Origin: Candidatus Micrarchaeia archaeon
GTDB taxonomy: Archaea; Micrarchaeota; Micrarchaeia; Anstonellales; JAHKLY01
Direction of reading: 5' to 3'
Assembly (NCBI GenBank): GCA_041653315.1
Contig: JBAZFO010000013.1
Coordinates: forward strand, 1-33,025
Length of the DNA: 33,025 nucleotides
Shown: one piece after another, positions 31,692 through 33,025 of the stretch
Layout of the letters: each line of letters begins with the position of its first letter
Numbering within the stretch: the first letter of the stretch is position 1
Made by a program: the position numbers and the translations under genes
Notes under the pieces: generated by a model
What the model saw: the letters and a program-made list of their open reading frames with translations, nothing else
What the model was told of the DNA's origin: nothing
The model's database searches: none

Positions 31692-32051
31692 GTGCGCTGG
31701 AAGGACGATGAAATAAAGAGACAATGGGAAACGGGGTTAGTACATCCGAAACTACGTGACGAGATTGTCATGCTTGATAGTCTTGCTCAAATATGCGGAA
31801 TGGAGGGTGGGTTAATGCTCACCTCCATCTACAGACCGGATGATGCTTTCAGCTATCATAAGAAATGGCAGGCGGTTGATATCAGGAATAGGGATATCAG
31901 TGAACCCTTAATGCGATTAATTACGACAATATTAATCAAGATAAAACGGTGGAATCCGCAACTCCAATTCGAAATCGAGCCTTCACCGATGCATCCAGAT
32001 AGTGCGCCGCATGCGCATTTGGAAATAGACGATGGAACAATAAAACCATGA
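31692..32051 (+). CDS. Peptidase M15-like endolysin (D-Ala-D-Ala type)
   Basis: 119 aa, GTG start after AGGAG. The zinc-site pattern of M15/VanY-type peptidases is present: H56-K-K-W-Q-A-V-D63 (equivalent to S-x-H-x-x-G-x-A-x-D) and P-H-A-H109-L-E111. T44-S-I-Y-R corresponds to the S-x-Y-R motif. Length is near that of compact phage M15 endolysins. It would cut peptide cross-links of peptidoglycan for lysis. It follows the fibre genes and precedes other lysis-type genes, with membrane proteins upstream (25699, 25957) and downstream (32930). Confidence 0.8.
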   Translation: MRWKDDEIKRQWETGLVHPKLRDEIVMLDSLAQICGMEGGLMLTSIYRPDDAFSYHKKWQAVDIRNRDISEPLMRLITTILIKIKRWNPQLQFEIEPSPMHPDSAPHAHLEIDDGTIKP

Positions 32052-32057
32052 GGCCAT

Positions 32058-32699
32058 ATGCAAATCATAACAGGCAAGAGAGGGGTGAGCCTCGCCCGTA
32101 GGCATTTGCCTATTATATATCAGGGTTTTGATTCTTTCTACGATATCCCGATTGAAATACAGTTGGGAGATTTTAAGCCTACACCAAAACCATCTTGCTA
32201 CTATTGGGTACGCACTGATGAAGTTCATTATTATCTGGGTTATGCCTTCTATCATTATCGAGACTGGACTTCATGTATCCCCGCTAAACCATTCGATGAA
32301 CATTCCCACGATTTTGAAGGAGTCTTGATTCAAATCCCCTATTATTTGCCCCACAATAAACCCAAGTCATCAGCCAAGATAATTACCGTCTATCACCACG
32401 AATTGAAGACCGAAACATACGATGATGATGTCAAACCAACCATACTCATAGAAGCCCAATCTCATGCCATAAGTCCAAGTGAGCCATCGGATTTATCAGA
32501 TTCTCAAAATTATATCTTGACAAACAATATACGTCTTGTTAATATAGACTCATTGGGAGAAACTTGGTTTGAGACTATGCGGGTAGAATTCAACAAACAC
32601 GGAGTGAGCATGCCCGACCAGTGGGAACATCACGGTAAATATGTTGGTTGGATGTGGAATCAGCCGGACGATTTGATGAAGGTGATGTTCAGTGAATAA
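32058..32699 (+). CDS. Hypothetical protein with H-D-x-E-G motif, VPS62/NPP1-like
   Basis: 213 aa, ATG at 32058. Residues 57-95 read YYLGYAFYHYRDW ... EHSHDFEGVLIQI. The combination Y-x-x-Y, D-W, then H-x-H-D-x-E-G resembles the metal-binding core of VPS62-like and NPP1-like folds (G-H-R-H-D-W-E in NPP1). Late in the sequence come HHGKYVGW and WNQPDDLM. No signal peptide. Located directly after the endolysin, so perhaps it takes part in lysis or envelope damage, but that is inference. It could equally be a structural or anti-defence protein. Confidence 0.5.
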   Translation: MQIITGKRGVSLARRHLPIIYQGFDSFYDIPIEIQLGDFKPTPKPSCYYWVRTDEVHYYLGYAFYHYRDWTSCIPAKPFDEHSHDFEGVLIQIPYYLPHNKPKSSAKIITVYHHELKTETYDDDVKPTILIEAQSHAISPSEPSDLSDSQNYILTNNIRLVNIDSLGETWFETMRVEFNKHGVSMPDQWEHHGKYVGWMWNQPDDLMKVMFSE

Positions 32700-32874
32700 T
32701 CCTCGACTGGCCTTTTATTGTGTGGGTCGACGTGGCGGGGTTGCCAAGCGATATCAGCATAGAAATGACTGGAGACGGATGTTCCCCGGACATTGCCTAT
32801 TTAGTTGGACGGAAAGTTATACGGTGAAATGTCTCAATGCGAATTTCGCATTGAAAATCTTTTCGGAGGCTTAA
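32692..32874 (+). CDS. Small basic hypothetical protein
   Basis: 60 aa, GTG at 32692 overlapping the end of the preceding gene. Basic and aromatic-rich (AFYCVGRRGGVAKRYQHRNDW). Not recognised. Its 3' part contains a perfect 8-bp hairpin (32835-32853), which makes coding constraint uncertain. A 16-codon ORF (32875-32925) follows directly and may be only a spacer. It could be a real coupled gene or an untranslated stretch. Confidence 0.4.
   Translation: MNNPRLAFYCVGRRGGVAKRYQHRNDWRRMFPGHCLFSWTESYTVKCLNANFALKIFSEA
32835..32853 (+). terminator. Hairpin before the last membrane-protein gene
   Basis: CAATGCGA and TCGCATTG form an 8-bp perfect stem with a 3-nt loop (ATT), followed by AAAATCTTTTCGG. 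The short T run is not directly adjacent and GGAGG follows, so it is a weak terminator or a regulatory hairpin. Confidence 0.4.
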
Positions 32875-32929
32875 ATGAAATACTTTACTCTTATCTTTTT
32901 GAACATTTTAATTAAGGAGAAATAGTTTT

Positions 32930-33025
32930 ATGTTTCCAGATGTTCTCAGTAAACTACCGATTGATATCCAGATTACTATTGGCATATCTGCGGTATGCAC
33001 CCTGTTTATGAATATTCTCAAAGAG
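32930..33025 (+). CDS. Partial membrane protein at the window end (holin-like)
   Basis: 32 codons are visible before the window ends. The ATG at 32930 lies 10 nt after AAGGAG. Sequence MFPDVLSKLPIDIQITIGIS then AVCTLFMNILKE: one hydrophobic segment has begun, so it is probably a membrane protein. Placed after the endolysin, it could be a holin. Truncated, so no firm call. Confidence 0.45.
   Translation, partial: MFPDVLSKLPIDIQITIGISAVCTLFMNILKE

Noticed and set aside
32875..32925. 16-codon ORF MKYFTLIFLNILIKEK
   Set aside because: Too short to support, and it ends at the ribosome binding site of the next gene. Noted only as a possible leader.

Overview
The window is a contiguous piece of a tailed double-stranded DNA phage or prophage, about 33 kb with few gaps between genes. 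The virion genes point to a short-tailed (podovirus-type) phage: small and large terminase, a podovirus-like portal, scaffold, an N4-gp56-type major capsid protein, head-tail adaptors, a nozzle-like tail hub, three ejection-type proteins, fibre or spike proteins, and a lysis module. There is no tape-measure, sheath or tail-tube gene. The host is a bacterium: promoters look like sigma-70 (TTGACA with a 17-bp spacer), most genes have GGAG-type ribosome binding sites, and GTG and TTG starts are used. The host phylum cannot be fixed from this sequence.

Layout. (1) 17-1297, minus strand: three small accessory genes, one with 16-17 copies of a W-x-N-G-x pentapeptide. (2) 1298-2164: a gene-free regulatory and RNA region with two near-identical minus-strand promoters exactly 300 bp apart and two aberrant tRNA-like loci on the minus strand. 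In one, the 3' half of a tRNA precedes a matching 5' half. (3) 2165-3881, plus strand: a putatively leaderless 31-codon ORF, a hypothetical gene, a replication-initiator-like gene carrying a 5-bp tandem repeat, and a candidate helicase-loader gene. (4) 3946-5470, minus strand: five small early or accessory genes. (5) 5471-5845: a divergent control region with palindromic operators, a long inverted repeat and a strong leaderless promoter. (6) 5846-33025, plus strand: one long late operon, often with ATGA or TAATG start/stop overlaps, running from packaging through head, tail, ejection, fibres and lysis, and leaving the window in a membrane-protein gene.

The most unusual property is that at least five proteins of the virion module carry N-terminal sequences that read as Sec signal peptides (12162, 17069, 17721, 26931, 28885), and a sixth (26095) has a less clear one. 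Two of these are a head-tail adaptor and the nozzle-like protein, which are normally assembled in the cytoplasm. The same operon encodes a polytopic GT-C-like membrane protein and a GT-A glycosyltransferase. Together these raise the possibility that some virion proteins are exported, membrane-associated or glycosylated. That is inference. The leader-like sequences and gene order are directly visible.

The two forward operons appear to share control. Both start at promoters where the A of the ATG lies exactly 7 nt after the -10 hexamer, so the mRNAs are predicted to be leaderless. Both have the same AT-rich segment before the -35, and a related 17-bp element lies further upstream of each.
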